Source: Gracilimonas mengyeensis
GTDB taxonomy: Bacteria; Bacteroidota; Rhodothermia; Balneolales; Balneolaceae
DNA: 64,000 bases
NCBI RefSeq assembly: GCF_900182705.1
Contig: NZ_FXTP01000002.1
Location: 248,001 to 312,000, forward strand
Reading direction: 5' to 3'
The notes under the pieces are model-generated. The model did no database searches and was not told the DNA's origin. It saw only the letters and a list, made by a program, of their open reading frames with translations. Positions 49,730-59,598 of this stretch are shown here, in pieces. Position numbers and translations under genes: made by a program. Numbering within the stretch: position 1 is the first letter of the stretch; every line of letters starts with the position of its first letter.

Positions 49730-52642
49730 ATGAGGAATAAACTACGATTAGTTTTTATACAATTTTTGGTGCTTATACTCGTAGGCGCTGCTTCAACAGA
49801 GATTCAGGCCAATAGCCTGGATCAAACCCAAATTTCTGGAATGGTGACCGATTCCAGCGGAGAGCCACTGGCCGGGGTAAACATCAGGGTAGAAGGAAAG
49901 GTAATTGGTACGGCCACCGGGGTAGATGGAACATTCAGCCTGAATGTTACCCAGGATCCGCCTCTAACACTTATTGTCTCTATTGTAGGGTTCAAAACTC
50001 AAAGAGTTGAAATTACGGAGGCGGTTGTGGAAGATCTGATCATAGAACTTCAGGAGGAAACGGTTTCCGGAGGCGATTTTGTGATATCAGCTTCACGGGT
50101 GGAGGAAAGCATACTGGAAGCCCCGGTAAGTATTGAGCGGCAGGATGTAATTCAAATTCGAACTACTGCTTCTGATGATTACTACAAAGCTCTTGCCAAC
50201 CTGAAAGGGGTAGATATGACCACCAGCAGTATCAACTTTCAGATTATTAATTCCAGAGGATTTAACTCAACCGGTAATACCCGGATGGTACAGCTTACCG
50301 ATGGGATGGACACGCAGGCACCGGCTCTCAATTTCCCAATTGGGAACCTGAATGGTCCTTCTCAACTTGATGTGGAAAGCATGGAATTTTTGCCAGGCGC
50401 TTCGTCGGCATTATATGGGCCCAATGCTTTTAACGGCATTCTTCTGGTAAACAGTAAAGATCCGTTTAGCTATCCTGGACTGAGTGTGATGGTTAAGTCT
50501 GGTGTGAATCATATAAACAGTCGCCCAGCCTTAGGTGAGCCGGAAGACCCACAACCGATGTATGAGACAGCCATCCGGTATGCGAAATCATTCAATAACA
50601 AGTTTGCCTTTAAAGTGAATTTCTCCTACTCACAGGCTGAAGACTGGAGAGGCATCAACTACGACGATAAAAATGCCTCATTGAATAGTGGCTTCCAAAG
50701 TAATCCAGCCTATGATGGCGTACACACTTATGGCGATGACGGTACTTTCAATATGGCATTACTGGGCCTCCCCGGACCAACACGTGCACAAATTGCAGCA
50801 GGAGTATCGCAGCAAACCGGTGTGCCACAGTCTGAAGTGGAGCAATATATGGCCGCTTTGCCATCTCAACCGGTATCACGCACAGGTTACCGTGAAGAGT
50901 ACCTGGTAGAAAGTGACGCCAAGAACCTGAAATTTGGAACATCACTGCACTATCGGATTACGGATGCCGTAGAAGCAAGCTATACTTTTAATTACGGGTA
51001 CGGAACCTCCGTATACAGTGGCGCGCAGCGCTATAGCCTGAAAGATTTCAATATCTCACAGCATAAAATTCAGTTTGACGGGGACAACTTCATGGTACGT
51101 GCCTATGGAACCTTTGAAAACTCCGGAGATTCTTACATCGCTGACTTTGTAGGCTTTTCGGTTAACGACCAATACATGAACACGCAGCAGTGGTTTGGTG
51201 CGTATGGAGGAACCTTTACCGGAGGTTTGATACAGGCCGCAGCTCAAGCACAAGGCGGTGACCCAACCTATAACCAGGCGACGGTGAATGCTATTCTAAG
51301 CAACACGGCTTTGGTGGGCCAATTCCACGCGGCCGCCCGAAATGCAGCCGATGCCAACCGTTATCAACCCGGAACCGAGGCATTCAATAATGCCAAAGAA
51401 GCAGCAACGCAAGCAGTAGTGCCTAACGGCGCCCTTTTTGATGATCAATCCCGCTTCCTGCATGCCGAAGGTCAGTATGATTTTAAAAACGAAATCGATT
51501 TTATGGACCTACAGGCTGGCTTGAGTTTCCGCCAGTACCAGCTGCGTTCTAACGGTACTATTTTTGATGATGAGGGAGGCGTAGATATCAACGAGTTTGG
51601 TGGATACCTGCAGGGCTCTAAATCTGTTTTAGATGACAGATTAAAGCTGACCGGGTCCGTTCGTTATGACAAAAACGAAAACTTCGACGGACAGTTTAAC
51701 CCCAGAATTTCAGCCGTGATTAACGTAACGGACAACCAAAATATCCGGGCTTCCTATCAAACGGGATTCCGAAATCCCACTACACAGGGGCAATATATCG
51801 ACCTGAACGTACTTACTGCGCGCTTGTTAGGAGGACTCCCTTACCTGGCTGAAAAATACAATATCACTGAGAATGCTTTTACGCTGGAGAGTGTAAACAA
51901 TTTTACCACTGAATTGTTGGCAGGTAATCCCGCTGCAGCGGCAGAATTGGTTCCTTACACCAGTTTTGAACCGGTTAAACCTGAGCAAATCCAGTCATTC
52001 GAGATTGGCTACAAAGGCTTGCTGGGCGATAAGCTGTTTTTTGATATGGCTTATTACTATAACATTTACAATGACTTCATTGCTCAGTTCCGCGTACGAA
52101 AAGCTGCTGGACCATTTACAGGTAATCCACAGACCGATCAACAAGTGGCTGCTTCCTTACTTTCAGGAGATGCTTCCAATACATTCCAGATTTATGGAAA
52201 CGTAGATGATGAAGTGGAATCACATGGTGCTGCCATCGGGTTTGATTACAGCTTGCCCGCAAACTTTAAACTGGGCGCCAACTATAACTGGAATAAGTTA
52301 ATTACCGAGCAAGGCGACGGAGCCTATGTGTTTGATTATAACACACCGGAGCACAAGTTCAACGTGAGTTTCAGTAACCGAAGTCTGCTTGATAACCTCG
52401 GCTTCAATGTTACCTATCGCTGGCAGGATGAATTCCAGTGGGTGTCCTCTTTTGCTGATGGTATGGTGCCTGCCGTATCCACGATTGATGCGCAGGTCTC
52501 CTATAAGATTCCAAACCTGAATTCTATTGTAAAAGTGGGCGGAAGCAATGTGACCAACAACCGTCACTACCTGAATTATGGCGGACCAAGCCTGGGTGCT
52601 ATCTATTACGTGTCGCTTACTTTCGACGAGTTCTTGAACTAA
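49730..52642 (+). CDS. TonB-dependent outer-membrane receptor
   Basis: A 970-residue receptor. Signal peptide about 1-27; a carboxypeptidase-regulatory-like domain (ISGMVTDSSGEPLAGVNIRVEG) about 35-115; a plug domain about 120-245 (VISASRVEESILEAPVSIERQDV, SALYGPNAFNGILLV); then a 22-strand barrel. No SusD partner gene lies nearby, and no classical TonB box is evident. It imports a substrate across the outer membrane with energy from TonB-ExbBD. The LacI-like operator upstream hints at a carbohydrate-linked ligand, but this is weak. It ends in a terminator. Confidence 0.94.
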   Translation: MRNKLRLVFIQFLVLILVGAASTEIQANSLDQTQISGMVTDSSGEPLAGVNIRVEGKVIGTATGVDGTFSLNVTQDPPLTLIVSIVGFKTQRVEITEAVVEDLIIELQEETVSGGDFVISASRVEESILEAPVSIERQDVIQIRTTASDDYYKALANLKGVDMTTSSINFQIINSRGFNSTGNTRMVQLTDGMDTQAPALNFPIGNLNGPSQLDVESMEFLPGASSALYGPNAFNGILLVNSKDPFSYPGLSVMVKSGVNHINSRPALGEPEDPQPMYETAIRYAKSFNNKFAFKVNFSYSQAEDWRGINYDDKNASLNSGFQSNPAYDGVHTYGDDGTFNMALLGLPGPTRAQIAAGVSQQTGVPQSEVEQYMAALPSQPVSRTGYREEYLVESDAKNLKFGTSLHYRITDAVEASYTFNYGYGTSVYSGAQRYSLKDFNISQHKIQFDGDNFMVRAYGTFENSGDSYIADFVGFSVNDQYMNTQQWFGAYGGTFTGGLIQAAAQAQGGDPTYNQATVNAILSNTALVGQFHAAARNAADANRYQPGTEAFNNAKEAATQAVVPNGALFDDQSRFLHAEGQYDFKNEIDFMDLQAGLSFRQYQLRSNGTIFDDEGGVDINEFGGYLQGSKSVLDDRLKLTGSVRYDKNENFDGQFNPRISAVINVTDNQNIRASYQTGFRNPTTQGQYIDLNVLTARLLGGLPYLAEKYNITENAFTLESVNNFTTELLAGNPAAAAELVPYTSFEPVKPEQIQSFEIGYKGLLGDKLFFDMAYYYNIYNDFIAQFRVRKAAGPFTGNPQTDQQVAASLLSGDASNTFQIYGNVDDEVESHGAAIGFDYSLPANFKLGANYNWNKLITEQGDGAYVFDYNTPEHKFNVSFSNRSLLDNLGFNVTYRWQDEFQWVSSFADGMVPAVSTIDAQVSYKIPNLNSIVKVGGSNVTNNRHYLNYGGPSLGAIYYVSLTFDEFLN

Positions 52643-52669
52643 GAACAGCTTAAAAATCTAAAAACTAAT

Positions 52670-52696
52670 AAGGAGGCCATTGTGCCTCCTTTTTTA
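52670..52696 (+). terminator. Terminator after the TonB receptor gene
   Basis: AGGAGGC and GCCTCCT form a 7-bp stem followed by T-rich sequence. Confidence 0.85.
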
Positions 52697-52737
52697 TTGG
52701 GATGATAACCCTGTAAGTCCGTCGGTTGGAAAATGCC

Positions 52738-52837
52738 TACCTTTGCAGCCGTGGCACGAGCATTGTGTGCATAATCTGAAATTCGTGACAATATTAGTCG
52801 TATTATCAAATTGGCAGAGCATGGCATACTATTTGCT
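52738..52837 (+). promoter_or_regulatory. Promoter region of grpE-dnaJ with sigma-54-like boxes
   Basis: TGGCAT-N5-TTGCT at 52822-52837 has the exact GG-N10-GC spacing of sigma-54 promoters, 48 bases before grpE. A second, TGGCACG-N4-TTGT at 52752-52766, is near consensus. TACCTTTG at 52738-52745 matches the -7 box of the main sigma factor but lacks a well-placed -33. No CIRCE element is seen. Confidence 0.4.
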
Positions 52838-52884
52838 CTGTATTTAGTGAAAAAAATTAAATCAATAATTCCGTTAAGAAGGAA

Positions 52885-53448
52885 ATGAGTAAAGAAGAAA
52901 TTTCGACAGAAGAAAAAGAGCAGGAGTTAGAATCCGCTCAAAATGGAGAAACTGCCGAAGAGCAAGCAGTTGAATCTGAAAAAGATGAAAAGGATGCTCG
53001 TATTGAAGAACTTGAAGAAGAATTGGCCTCTGCCAAAGACGGCATGCTCCGCAAAGCAGCTGAATTAGAGAATGTTCGTAAGCGTGTTAAGCGTGAACGG
53101 GTTCAGCTTTTTGAAGAAGCCAAAGCCGGTGCTCTGGAAGATTTTATGCCCATCGCCGATGACCTGATCCGGACCCTGAAGGCTGCTGAAGAATCAGAGA
53201 TTGAGAACAGCTTTCTGGAAGGTGTACAGATGGTGGCTGATAAATTCAAAAACGTGCTCGAAAAGCATGGCGTTGAGCGCATTGATGAAACCGGCGTTCC
53301 TTTCGATGTAAACCTTCACGATGCCATGATGAAACAAGCCGCACCCGACGGTGATACACCAAGCGACACGGTTTTGCAGGTGCTGGAAAGCGGCTATAAA
53401 ATCGGAGATCGCACCATACGTCATGCCAAAGTAATTGTAAGCGAATAA
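52885..53448 (+). CDS. grpE: Nucleotide exchange factor GrpE
   Basis: Releases ADP from DnaK in the DnaK-DnaJ chaperone cycle. The 187 residues comprise an acidic N-terminal tail (about 1-40), a long coiled coil (about 40-90, [31 protein letters not shown]) and a C-terminal beta domain with [20 protein letters not shown] and [23 protein letters not shown]. An AAGGA site precedes ATG 52885. It forms an operon with dnaJ 10 bases downstream. Confidence 0.95.
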   Translation: MSKEEISTEEKEQELESAQNGETAEEQAVESEKDEKDARIEELEEELASAKDGMLRKAAELENVRKRVKRERVQLFEEAKAGALEDFMPIADDLIRTLKAAEESEIENSFLEGVQMVADKFKNVLEKHGVERIDETGVPFDVNLHDAMMKQAAPDGDTPSDTVLQVLESGYKIGDRTIRHAKVIVSE

Positions 53449-53458
53449 ATTAGATTGT

Positions 53459-54649
53459 ATGTCTACCAACAGAGATTACTACGAAATTTTAGGAGTTGAT
53501 AAGAGCGCCTCAGAAGATGAAATCAAAAAGGCGTATCGGAAGAAAGCCATGAAATTTCACCCCGACCGCAACAAAGGGGATAGCGAGGCTGAAAAGAAAT
53601 TCAAAGAGGCCTCCGAGGCTTACGAAGTACTCCGAGATAAAGAGAAGAGAGCTAAGTATGATCAATTCGGCCATGCCGGTGTAAATGGTCAGGGAGCCGG
53701 TGGCTTTGGCGGCGGCGGAGCCGACTTTGATAACATGGGCTTCGAAGATATTTTCAGCCGCTTCGGAGATATTTTTGGCAGCGGCTTTTTCGGTGAAGAA
53801 GCTTTTGGCGGTGGTGGTCGCAGAGGCCGTTCCCGCAGAAGTAAGGAGCCTGGCCAGCCAGGTTCGGATATGAAAATCCGTATGTCCCTTAAACTTGAAG
53901 AAATTGCTTTTGGTGCCGAGAAAAAGCTCAAGATCAAAAAGCAGATTAAGTGTGACTCTTGCGGAGGAACCGGAGCTGAAACCAATTCCGATTTCGAAAC
54001 TTGCTCAACTTGTAATGGTATGGGCGAAGTCCGCCAGGTAACCCGCACCATGCTGGGACAAATGGTGAATGTACAAACATGCCCTACCTGTAATGGCGAC
54101 GGTCGTATCATCAAGAATAAATGTAAGAAATGTAGTGGCGAAGGCCGGGTTAAAGGGGAAGAAACCATTAAGGTGAATATCCCATCTGGTGTTTCTGAAG
54201 GAAATTATATTACGCTTCGAGGCCAGGGTAATGCCGGGCGACGAGGCGGACCTGCCGGTGACCTGATTGTCTTAATTCAGGAAAAAGAACATGAAAACTT
54301 TAGCCGCGAAGGGAATAACATTTACTACAATCTGACTTTAAGTATTCCTGAAGCAGTGTTGGGTACAGAAAAGCAGGTGCCCACCCTTAAAGGAAAAGCC
54401 AAACTGAAAATAGATCCCGGAACGCAACCAGGCAAAATGCTGCGTATGAGAGGCCGAGGTATAAAAGGATTGAATAATTCCGGTGAGGGCGATCAATATG
54501 TACGCCTGAATGTATATATGCCGGAAAATCTGTCTGATTCAGAGCGTAAGGCAATGGAGTCGTTCAAAAAGTCTGATAACTTTTCCGCTTCCAACGCCAA
54601 GGGCAACGAGAAGAACTTCTTTTCGAAGATGAAAGATATGTTTGGGTAA
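53459..54649 (+). CDS. dnaJ: Chaperone protein DnaJ
   Basis: Hsp40 co-chaperone that delivers substrates to DnaK and stimulates its ATPase. The 396 residues contain the J domain (1-72) with the HPD triad in KFHPDRNKG, a Gly/Phe-rich linker (about 77-125), and the zinc domain with four CxxCxGxG-type repeats ([32 protein letters not shown]) near 160-230. The C-terminal substrate-binding domains follow. All key residues are present. Confidence 0.97.
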   Translation: MSTNRDYYEILGVDKSASEDEIKKAYRKKAMKFHPDRNKGDSEAEKKFKEASEAYEVLRDKEKRAKYDQFGHAGVNGQGAGGFGGGGADFDNMGFEDIFSRFGDIFGSGFFGEEAFGGGGRRGRSRRSKEPGQPGSDMKIRMSLKLEEIAFGAEKKLKIKKQIKCDSCGGTGAETNSDFETCSTCNGMGEVRQVTRTMLGQMVNVQTCPTCNGDGRIIKNKCKKCSGEGRVKGEETIKVNIPSGVSEGNYITLRGQGNAGRRGGPAGDLIVLIQEKEHENFSREGNNIYYNLTLSIPEAVLGTEKQVPTLKGKAKLKIDPGTQPGKMLRMRGRGIKGLNNSGEGDQYVRLNVYMPENLSDSERKAMESFKKSDNFSASNAKGNEKNFFSKMKDMFG

Positions 54650-54652
54650 GTT

Positions 54653-54745
54653 TTTAGGTGCAAGGTGTTTGGTGCTAGGTGTTAGGTTTTAGTTATATCG
54701 ATAACTAAAACCTAATCACTAACACCTAAAACCTATATCACTCAA
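54653..54745. repeat. Long palindrome between convergent dnaJ and ybjQ
   Basis: AGGTGTTAGGTTTTAGTTAT and its near-perfect complement ATAACTAAAACCTAATCAC..AACACCT enclose an ATCG loop. The flank is built of ggtgcaaggtgtttggtgctagg-type words. Between convergent genes it could stop transcription from both sides; no T-run is seen. Confidence 0.6.
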
Positions 54746-55058
54746 CCTGAACGGCCGTGCCACATACGGTAACCATCAGCATGCTGCCGTTGGCGCCGAT
54801 GGTTTCGTAGTCAATATCGATGCCGATGATGGCGTTGGCGCCTACACTGTTTGCTTTCAGTTCCATCTCTTCGAAAGCAATTTTGCGGGCTGACTGTAAT
54901 TCCTTTTCATAAGCCCCGGAACGTCCCCCCACGATATCACGGATGCCTGCAAACAAATCCCGAAAGATGTTGGCTCCAAGAATGGCTTCGCCCGTAACAA
55001 TGCCCAAGTATTTTTTGGTTTCTTTGTGTTCGATGTTATTCGAAGTGGTCATGATCAT
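54738..55058 (-). CDS. YbjQ/UPF0145 family protein
   Basis: A 106-residue protein of the YbjQ family (a putative heavy-metal-binding domain, PF01906). Conserved text: [39 protein letters not shown] in the first half, then [19 protein letters not shown]. An AGGAG site 8 bases upstream supports ATG 55058 over the ATG two codons later. It is cytoplasmic, and its function is unproven. Confidence 0.92.
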   Translation of the reverse strand: MIMTTSNNIEHKETKKYLGIVTGEAILGANIFRDLFAGIRDIVGGRSGAYEKELQSARKIAFEEMELKANSVGANAIIGIDIDYETIGANGSMLMVTVCGTAVQVE

Positions 55059-55145
55059 AATAAAAACTCCTGTTTAGGATTAAATGGCTTTCCAGCAAGT
55101 TTACTAAACAAGCGGCAAAAAGTTACCGGCTTTTTTGGGGTGATG

Positions 55146-56387
55146 TTATTTTAGCAGAATCATTTTTTCGGTAGCCCTGAACCCATCTCCCTGCAACACA
55201 TACAAATACATTCCTGAACCAATATTCTCTGCGTTAAATGGGGTTGTATGATAGCCGGCGGTAAAACGCTCATTGGAAAGCAAAGTAGCTACTTTTTGCC
55301 CGGTTATGGTATAAACTGAAAGGGAGACCTCCCCGGCTTTCTTCAGCTCAAAAGGAATAACGGTAGTGGGATTAAAGGGATTGGGATAATTCTGATGGAG
55401 CCGGAAATCCCTGGCCAGTTCTATTTCCTCTGCAATAGAAACGGGATCGGCATTTTCTATGACGTGAGAAAAAGCCAGGTAGTTAAATGCGGTAATTTTT
55501 TGAAAGGCTGATAGGTTTATACCGTGCGAGGTAAAACTGAATGTACCAAGAGAGAAATATCCGTGTTCAGCATCCTTAACAAAAAGAGAACTGCCACTTT
55601 GACCCGGCGTGCCTACGGTCGAAAGCAGAATTTTTTCAGGTCTGTTACTATCCAACCTGCCAAAGCCATGTCCTTCAATCATGGCTTCCCCATCGTAAAC
55701 AAGGGTAGTGTCCACAGGGTGAGTGGTTGCAGGATATCCATAGGTATAGGTCAATTGATTTTGCATCCAATCCGACTTGCTGAAGTAGCCAAGCCCCATC
55801 CAGCCACTTTGATCTCCAATGTTATAATCCAGTTCCAGTAAGGCTATATCATTTTGCGACCAAGACTGTTTTCGTACATCGTAGGTCGTATAATAGGTGG
55901 TTGCACGGCTGAGTAAAACCGTATTTTCAATGCCATTTTGATGATAGCCCGCAAAGGCATAAAGTGGGGACCTTAGTTCGTTATTCCTATAAACGCAGTG
56001 TCCCGCCGTAAGCACATGACGGGGCGAGACCATAATTCCAGAGCAGCTTGAGGTTGCCGTATCATTTCGAACCTGGAAAAGTTTAACTACTGCCGAGAGA
56101 GGATACATTTTTTCCTCTCCAGCTGCTATTGAAGTGAATGCACTGAAAAATAAATTATCCTCTTCGGGTACATCGCTAATGGATGGTAATATCTTTTCGG
56201 TCCGGTCCTCCGGAATAAAATGCCCGGTCGAAAGTAGCGGCTGACTTTGATCATAGCTTACCGTGATAGCCTTTGAAGAATAGACCGAATCAACCGCATT
56301 AAAAACATGAAGTGTGTCCGTAAAGGTAGTATCAGTTTGAGGAGTAAATAATCCAAACACCCCGGTTAGTAGTATTAAAAAACCCAT
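55146..56387 (-). CDS. Trypsin-like serine protease with Type IX sorting domain
   Basis: A 413-residue secreted protease. The N-terminus is a signal peptide (FLILLTGVFGLFTPQ). A propeptide-like region leads to the S1 domain: catalytic His in HVLTAGHCVY near 130, Asp in QNDIALLELD near 180 and Ser in TPGQSGSSLF near 258, close to glutamyl endopeptidases. The last 90 residues (RDFRLHQNYPNPFNPTTVI..., ending RATEKMILLK) are a Type IX secretion C-terminal domain, type A. The organism should therefore own a Type IX system, although none of its genes are in the window. Confidence 0.9.
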   Translation of the reverse strand: MGFLILLTGVFGLFTPQTDTTFTDTLHVFNAVDSVYSSKAITVSYDQSQPLLSTGHFIPEDRTEKILPSISDVPEEDNLFFSAFTSIAAGEEKMYPLSAVVKLFQVRNDTATSSCSGIMVSPRHVLTAGHCVYRNNELRSPLYAFAGYHQNGIENTVLLSRATTYYTTYDVRKQSWSQNDIALLELDYNIGDQSGWMGLGYFSKSDWMQNQLTYTYGYPATTHPVDTTLVYDGEAMIEGHGFGRLDSNRPEKILLSTVGTPGQSGSSLFVKDAEHGYFSLGTFSFTSHGINLSAFQKITAFNYLAFSHVIENADPVSIAEEIELARDFRLHQNYPNPFNPTTVIPFELKKAGEVSLSVYTITGQKVATLLSNERFTAGYHTTPFNAENIGSGMYLYVLQGDGFRATEKMILLK

Positions 56388-56426
56388 TCTCTTATCCTCT
56401 TGTTTTTGTGTTATGTGAGGATAATA

Positions 56427-56459
56427 ATAAAAAAGCCTTTTCCGGTAAAGAAAAAGGCT
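56427..56459 (-). terminator. Terminator downstream of the RRM gene
   Basis: On the minus strand AGCCTTTT and AAAAGGCT form an 8-bp stem followed by six T, 30 bases beyond the RRM stop. Confidence 0.8.
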
Positions 56460-56491
56460 GCATTTAATAAAACCGTAAAATGTCGAAACGC

Positions 56492-56737
56492 TTAGTTGCG
56501 AGGCTTGGCTTCATTTACTTTCACCGGACGGCCGTCAATTTCAGCCCCATCCAGTTGTTCAATGGCGGCTTCTGCTTCTGCTTTGCTATCCATTTCCACA
56601 AAGCCAAATCCTTTGGATCGTCCCGAATTACGATCGGTAATTACCTTGGCAGAACTAACGGTGCCAAAGGCTTCAAAAACTTCTCTTAGCTGGTCGCTGG
56701 AAACTCCATAACTCAGGTTTCCGATATAAATATTCAT
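56492..56737 (-). CDS. Small RNA-binding protein with one RRM domain
   Basis: An 81-residue single RRM protein. RNP2 is IYIGNLSY at residues 3-10 and RNP1 is KGFGFVEM at 43-50. The whole protein is the domain plus a short basic tail. Related small RRM proteins in Bacteroidota and cyanobacteria bind RNA and are often cold- or stress-regulated. Monocistronic, with its own terminator. Confidence 0.95.
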   Translation of the reverse strand: MNIYIGNLSYGVSSDQLREVFEAFGTVSSAKVITDRNSGRSKGFGFVEMDSKAEAEAAIEQLDGAEIDGRPVKVNEAKPRN

Positions 56738-56935
56738 AATGGTCAGTACTGGTTTAAATTAGAAATCAACATATGCAGTGTCATCAATACTCAAAGTCCG
56801 CATACCGTATCACAAAAGTACGGTATTTTCGAAGTTTCACAAAGCCTTTGGAAAATATATTTGAGGCTATCAAACCAACAAATAATTACTGGTACTAAAA
56901 GAGGTTGTAATTTGCATAAGAATAAAATACATTTT

Positions 56936-56953
56936 TGACTGAACGTTTAGTCA
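56936..56953 (+). promoter_or_regulatory. TetR operator upstream of the envelope-transport cluster
   Basis: TGACTGAACGTTTAGTCA is an 18-bp palindrome with a single mismatched pair (AACGTT core), ending 8 bases before the TetR start codon. Size and position are typical for TetR autorepression. Confidence 0.7.
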
Positions 56954-56961
56954 GTTAAAAA

Positions 56962-57540
56962 ATGAGCCCACGTACTGAAGCACAAAACGAAGAGATCAGG
57001 AAGCAAACACGGCAGCAGATTTTGGATGCCGCTTTTGAGTTGTTCGCCAACGATGGTTTCACCAAAACCAGCATTGCATCGGTAGCAAAAAAAGCGGGGG
57101 TATCTAAAGGACTTATCTACCATTACTTTGACAGCAAGGAAGCCATTCTGGAGGGAATCTTTGATCAGCTGGTACATCTTGCTGAAGAAATGCTGAGCTT
57201 TCCCGAAGACTATAGCAGCACAGATAAAATCAGGCAGGTGATAGAGCAAGCTTTTCAGTTTATCGAACACCAGACCGGTTTAGGGAGGTTGATTATTGGT
57301 CTGGCTTTGCAGCCTGATACCATTGAAACCTTACATCCTAAAATCGATCAGGTGAAGGAAAACCAGATGGTACTGTACATTGGTTTATTTAATGAGCTGG
57401 GCTACAAAAACCCGGAAACGGAAGCCTACAAATTTGAAGCCCTTATGGATGGAGTGCTATTGGGATATGCTTCTTTAGGAGAAGAATATCCTTTAGAAGA
57501 AATGAAAACAAAAATAATGGAGGAATATGTACCGTCTTAA
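56962..57540 (+). CDS. TetR/AcrR-family regulator of the envelope-transport cluster
   Basis: A 192-residue TetR repressor. The helix-turn-helix is QILDAAFELFANDGFTKTSIASVAKKAGVSKGLIYHYFDSKEAIL at about residues 17-62; the C-terminal helical domain binds an unknown ligand. A strong 18-bp palindrome lies just upstream. It overlaps the LolA-like gene by 14 bases, so regulator and transport genes form one transcript. Confidence 0.92.
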   Translation: MSPRTEAQNEEIRKQTRQQILDAAFELFANDGFTKTSIASVAKKAGVSKGLIYHYFDSKEAILEGIFDQLVHLAEEMLSFPEDYSSTDKIRQVIEQAFQFIEHQTGLGRLIIGLALQPDTIETLHPKIDQVKENQMVLYIGLFNELGYKNPETEAYKFEALMDGVLLGYASLGEEYPLEEMKTKIMEEYVPS

Positions 57541-58279
57541 AAAACTGGTTTTTCTTTTTTTGATGGGATTCGTTTCAATACCGGTTTTGGGGCAGGATGC
57601 CACTGAAATCATTAAAAAAATGGATGATAAAATGCGGGGAGAAACGCTGGAAGCGGAAATCACCATGACCATTGTACGGCCAAGCTGGGAGCGAAGCATC
57701 TCCATGAAAAGCTGGAGCAAGGGGACTGAATTTTCACTGATTTTAATTACAGCCCCCGCCCGGGACGAAGGCACCGCTTACCTGAAGCGTGGCAACGAAA
57801 TCTGGAACTGGGTGCCCAGTGTGGGACGTACCATCAAAATGCCCCCGTCTATGATGATGCAGTCCTGGATGGGCTCCGACTTCACTAATGATGATTTAGT
57901 GCGGGAGTCGTCTGTAGTGATCGATTACACGCATGAACTGGCCGGTGAAGAAACGGTTGAAGGCTACGAATGCTATAAAATCGAAATGACGCCGAAACCG
58001 GATGCCCCTGTAGTTTGGGACCGGGTTGATGTGTGGGTGACCAAAGAGGAATTCATGCAGATGAGAACCGAGTTTTTTGACGAAAGCGGGGAGCTGGTTA
58101 ATGTGATGCAGTCTTCGAATGTGCAGACTTTTGACGGACGCCAGATCCCTTCCAAAATGGAAATGATCCCACAGGATAAAGAAGGCCACAAAACGGTATT
58201 GGAGTATGAATCTATGGAGTTCAACGAAAAGATTCCCGATGGATTTTTCTCAGTACAAAACATGCGAAGGGTGGAATAA
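57527..58279 (+). CDS. LolA-like outer-membrane lipoprotein-sorting protein
   Basis: A 250-residue periplasmic protein with a signal peptide (MYRLKKLVFLFLMGFVSIPVLGQ) and the LolA/LolB-like open half-barrel, PF17131 type. AEITMTIVRPSWERSISMKSW near 45, NEIWNWVPSVGRTIKMPPSMM near 95 and YECYKIEMTPKPDAPVVWDRVDVWV near 145 are characteristic. A GGAGG site precedes ATG 57527. Such proteins accompany RND or FtsX-type transporters and are thought to carry lipids or lipoproteins across the periplasm. Cargo unknown. Confidence 0.87.
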   Translation: MYRLKKLVFLFLMGFVSIPVLGQDATEIIKKMDDKMRGETLEAEITMTIVRPSWERSISMKSWSKGTEFSLILITAPARDEGTAYLKRGNEIWNWVPSVGRTIKMPPSMMMQSWMGSDFTNDDLVRESSVVIDYTHELAGEETVEGYECYKIEMTPKPDAPVVWDRVDVWVTKEEFMQMRTEFFDESGELVNVMQSSNVQTFDGRQIPSKMEMIPQDKEGHKTVLEYESMEFNEKIPDGFFSVQNMRRVE

Positions 58280-58281
58280 GC

Positions 58282-58372
58282 AATTTTGAATTATGAATGC
58301 TAAATGATGAATTCAAATCGGAGATAAAAAATTCAACATTCATAATCCAACATTCAGAATTAAAAAGATTAC
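58282..58372. repeat. AT-rich hairpin repeat inside the transport operon
   Basis: aattttgaattatgaatgctaaatg and cattcataatccaacattcagaatt are inverted copies, same family as 2565-2636. It separates the LolA-like gene from the first permease gene and may affect readthrough or mRNA stability. Confidence 0.55.
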
Positions 58373-58376
58373 TGCA

Positions 58377-59597
58377 ATGCTGTATTTAAAACTTGCCTGG
58401 CGGAATATTTGGCGAAATAAGCGCCGATCGCTGATTACGATGGCATCGGTGGTGATGGCGGTGTTGCTATCGTCCGTAATGAGTTCGATGCAAGAGGGGC
58501 AGTATGATCAGATGATCGATAATACGGTGGGTTCGTTTACGGGGCATTTGCAAATTCAGCATCCCGATTATTTTGATGAATCTACCCTGGATAACAGTCT
58601 CGAGATTGATTCATCACTGATACAGAAAGTAGAGGCTCATCCCGAAGTACAAGGGGTAATACCCCGTATTGATTCGTATGCATTGGCTGCCGGAGATGAT
58701 CGCAGCAAAGCAGCCATGGTGGTGGGAATTGATCCTGAAGCAGAAAAAGCTCTAAGTACTCCCGACCAGAAAATTTCAAATGGGAAATATTTTGAATCAG
58801 CTGATGAGCGGGCGGTTTTGGTAGCGGAAGGACTGGCGGATTTCTTAAGCGTGAGCGTTGGGGATACGCTGGTGTTGCTGGGGCAAGGGTTCAGGGGCAT
58901 GAGCGCTGCCGGAGCTTATCCTATAACAGGCATCGTCAAATTTGGCCTGCCTGATATGAATAACAATGTGGTCTATTTGCCCATGCAAACTGCACAGGAT
59001 TTATATGCGGCCTACGGTCGGGTGACTGCTGCAGTCGTCATGTTGGAAAACCCCGAGCAAGTACAACAAGTAGTACCCGAGTTGCAAAAAGAACTTGGTG
59101 AAGAATATGCCGTGCTGGGATGGCAAACGTTGGTGCCGGAATTGGTACAAGCCATAGAAGCCGACCGGGGCAGTGGCATGATACTGCTGCTGATTTTATA
59201 CATGATCGTAGGCTTTGGCATTTTGGGCACGGTTTTGATGATGACGGCCGAACGAAAATTTGAGTTTGGGGTGATGGTGGCCATCGGTACCGCACGGCTG
59301 CGAATGAGTATCATGCTGATACTGGAGATGTTCTTCATTACCCTGATGGGCACGGGTGCAGGCATGGTATTCAGTTTGCCGGTGATGTACTATTTCAACT
59401 TTAATCCGTTGGAATTTACCGGGGAAACGGCAATGGCTATTGAGGAATATGGTATGGAGCCTTTTATTCGCTTTTCAACCGATCCGGGGATTTTATTTGA
59501 ACAGGGGTTGATCGTTCTGGTGATAACGCTGGTGATCAGCTTGTATCCCCTGGTGCATATGTACAAATTAAAACCGGTGGAGGCCATGCGACACTGA
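58377..59597 (+). CDS. ABC transporter permease, FtsX/LolC type (first)
   Basis: A 406-residue inner-membrane permease. An N-terminal helix follows LAWRNIWRNKRRSLIT (about 20-40), then a large periplasmic MacB_PCD-like domain (45-255) and three C-terminal helices near 268-290, 315-345 and 370-395. The FtsX domain has ILGTVLMMTAERKFEFGVMVAIG near 280, a coupling segment to the ATPase. It is one base from the second permease. The four-helix pattern matches LolC/LolE-like exporters that lift lipids or lipoproteins from the membrane. Confidence 0.9.
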   Translation: MLYLKLAWRNIWRNKRRSLITMASVVMAVLLSSVMSSMQEGQYDQMIDNTVGSFTGHLQIQHPDYFDESTLDNSLEIDSSLIQKVEAHPEVQGVIPRIDSYALAAGDDRSKAAMVVGIDPEAEKALSTPDQKISNGKYFESADERAVLVAEGLADFLSVSVGDTLVLLGQGFRGMSAAGAYPITGIVKFGLPDMNNNVVYLPMQTAQDLYAAYGRVTAAVVMLENPEQVQQVVPELQKELGEEYAVLGWQTLVPELVQAIEADRGSGMILLLILYMIVGFGILGTVLMMTAERKFEFGVMVAIGTARLRMSIMLILEMFFITLMGTGAGMVFSLPVMYYFNFNPLEFTGETAMAIEEYGMEPFIRFSTDPGILFEQGLIVLVITLVISLYPLVHMYKLKPVEAMRH

Positions 59598-59598
59598 T

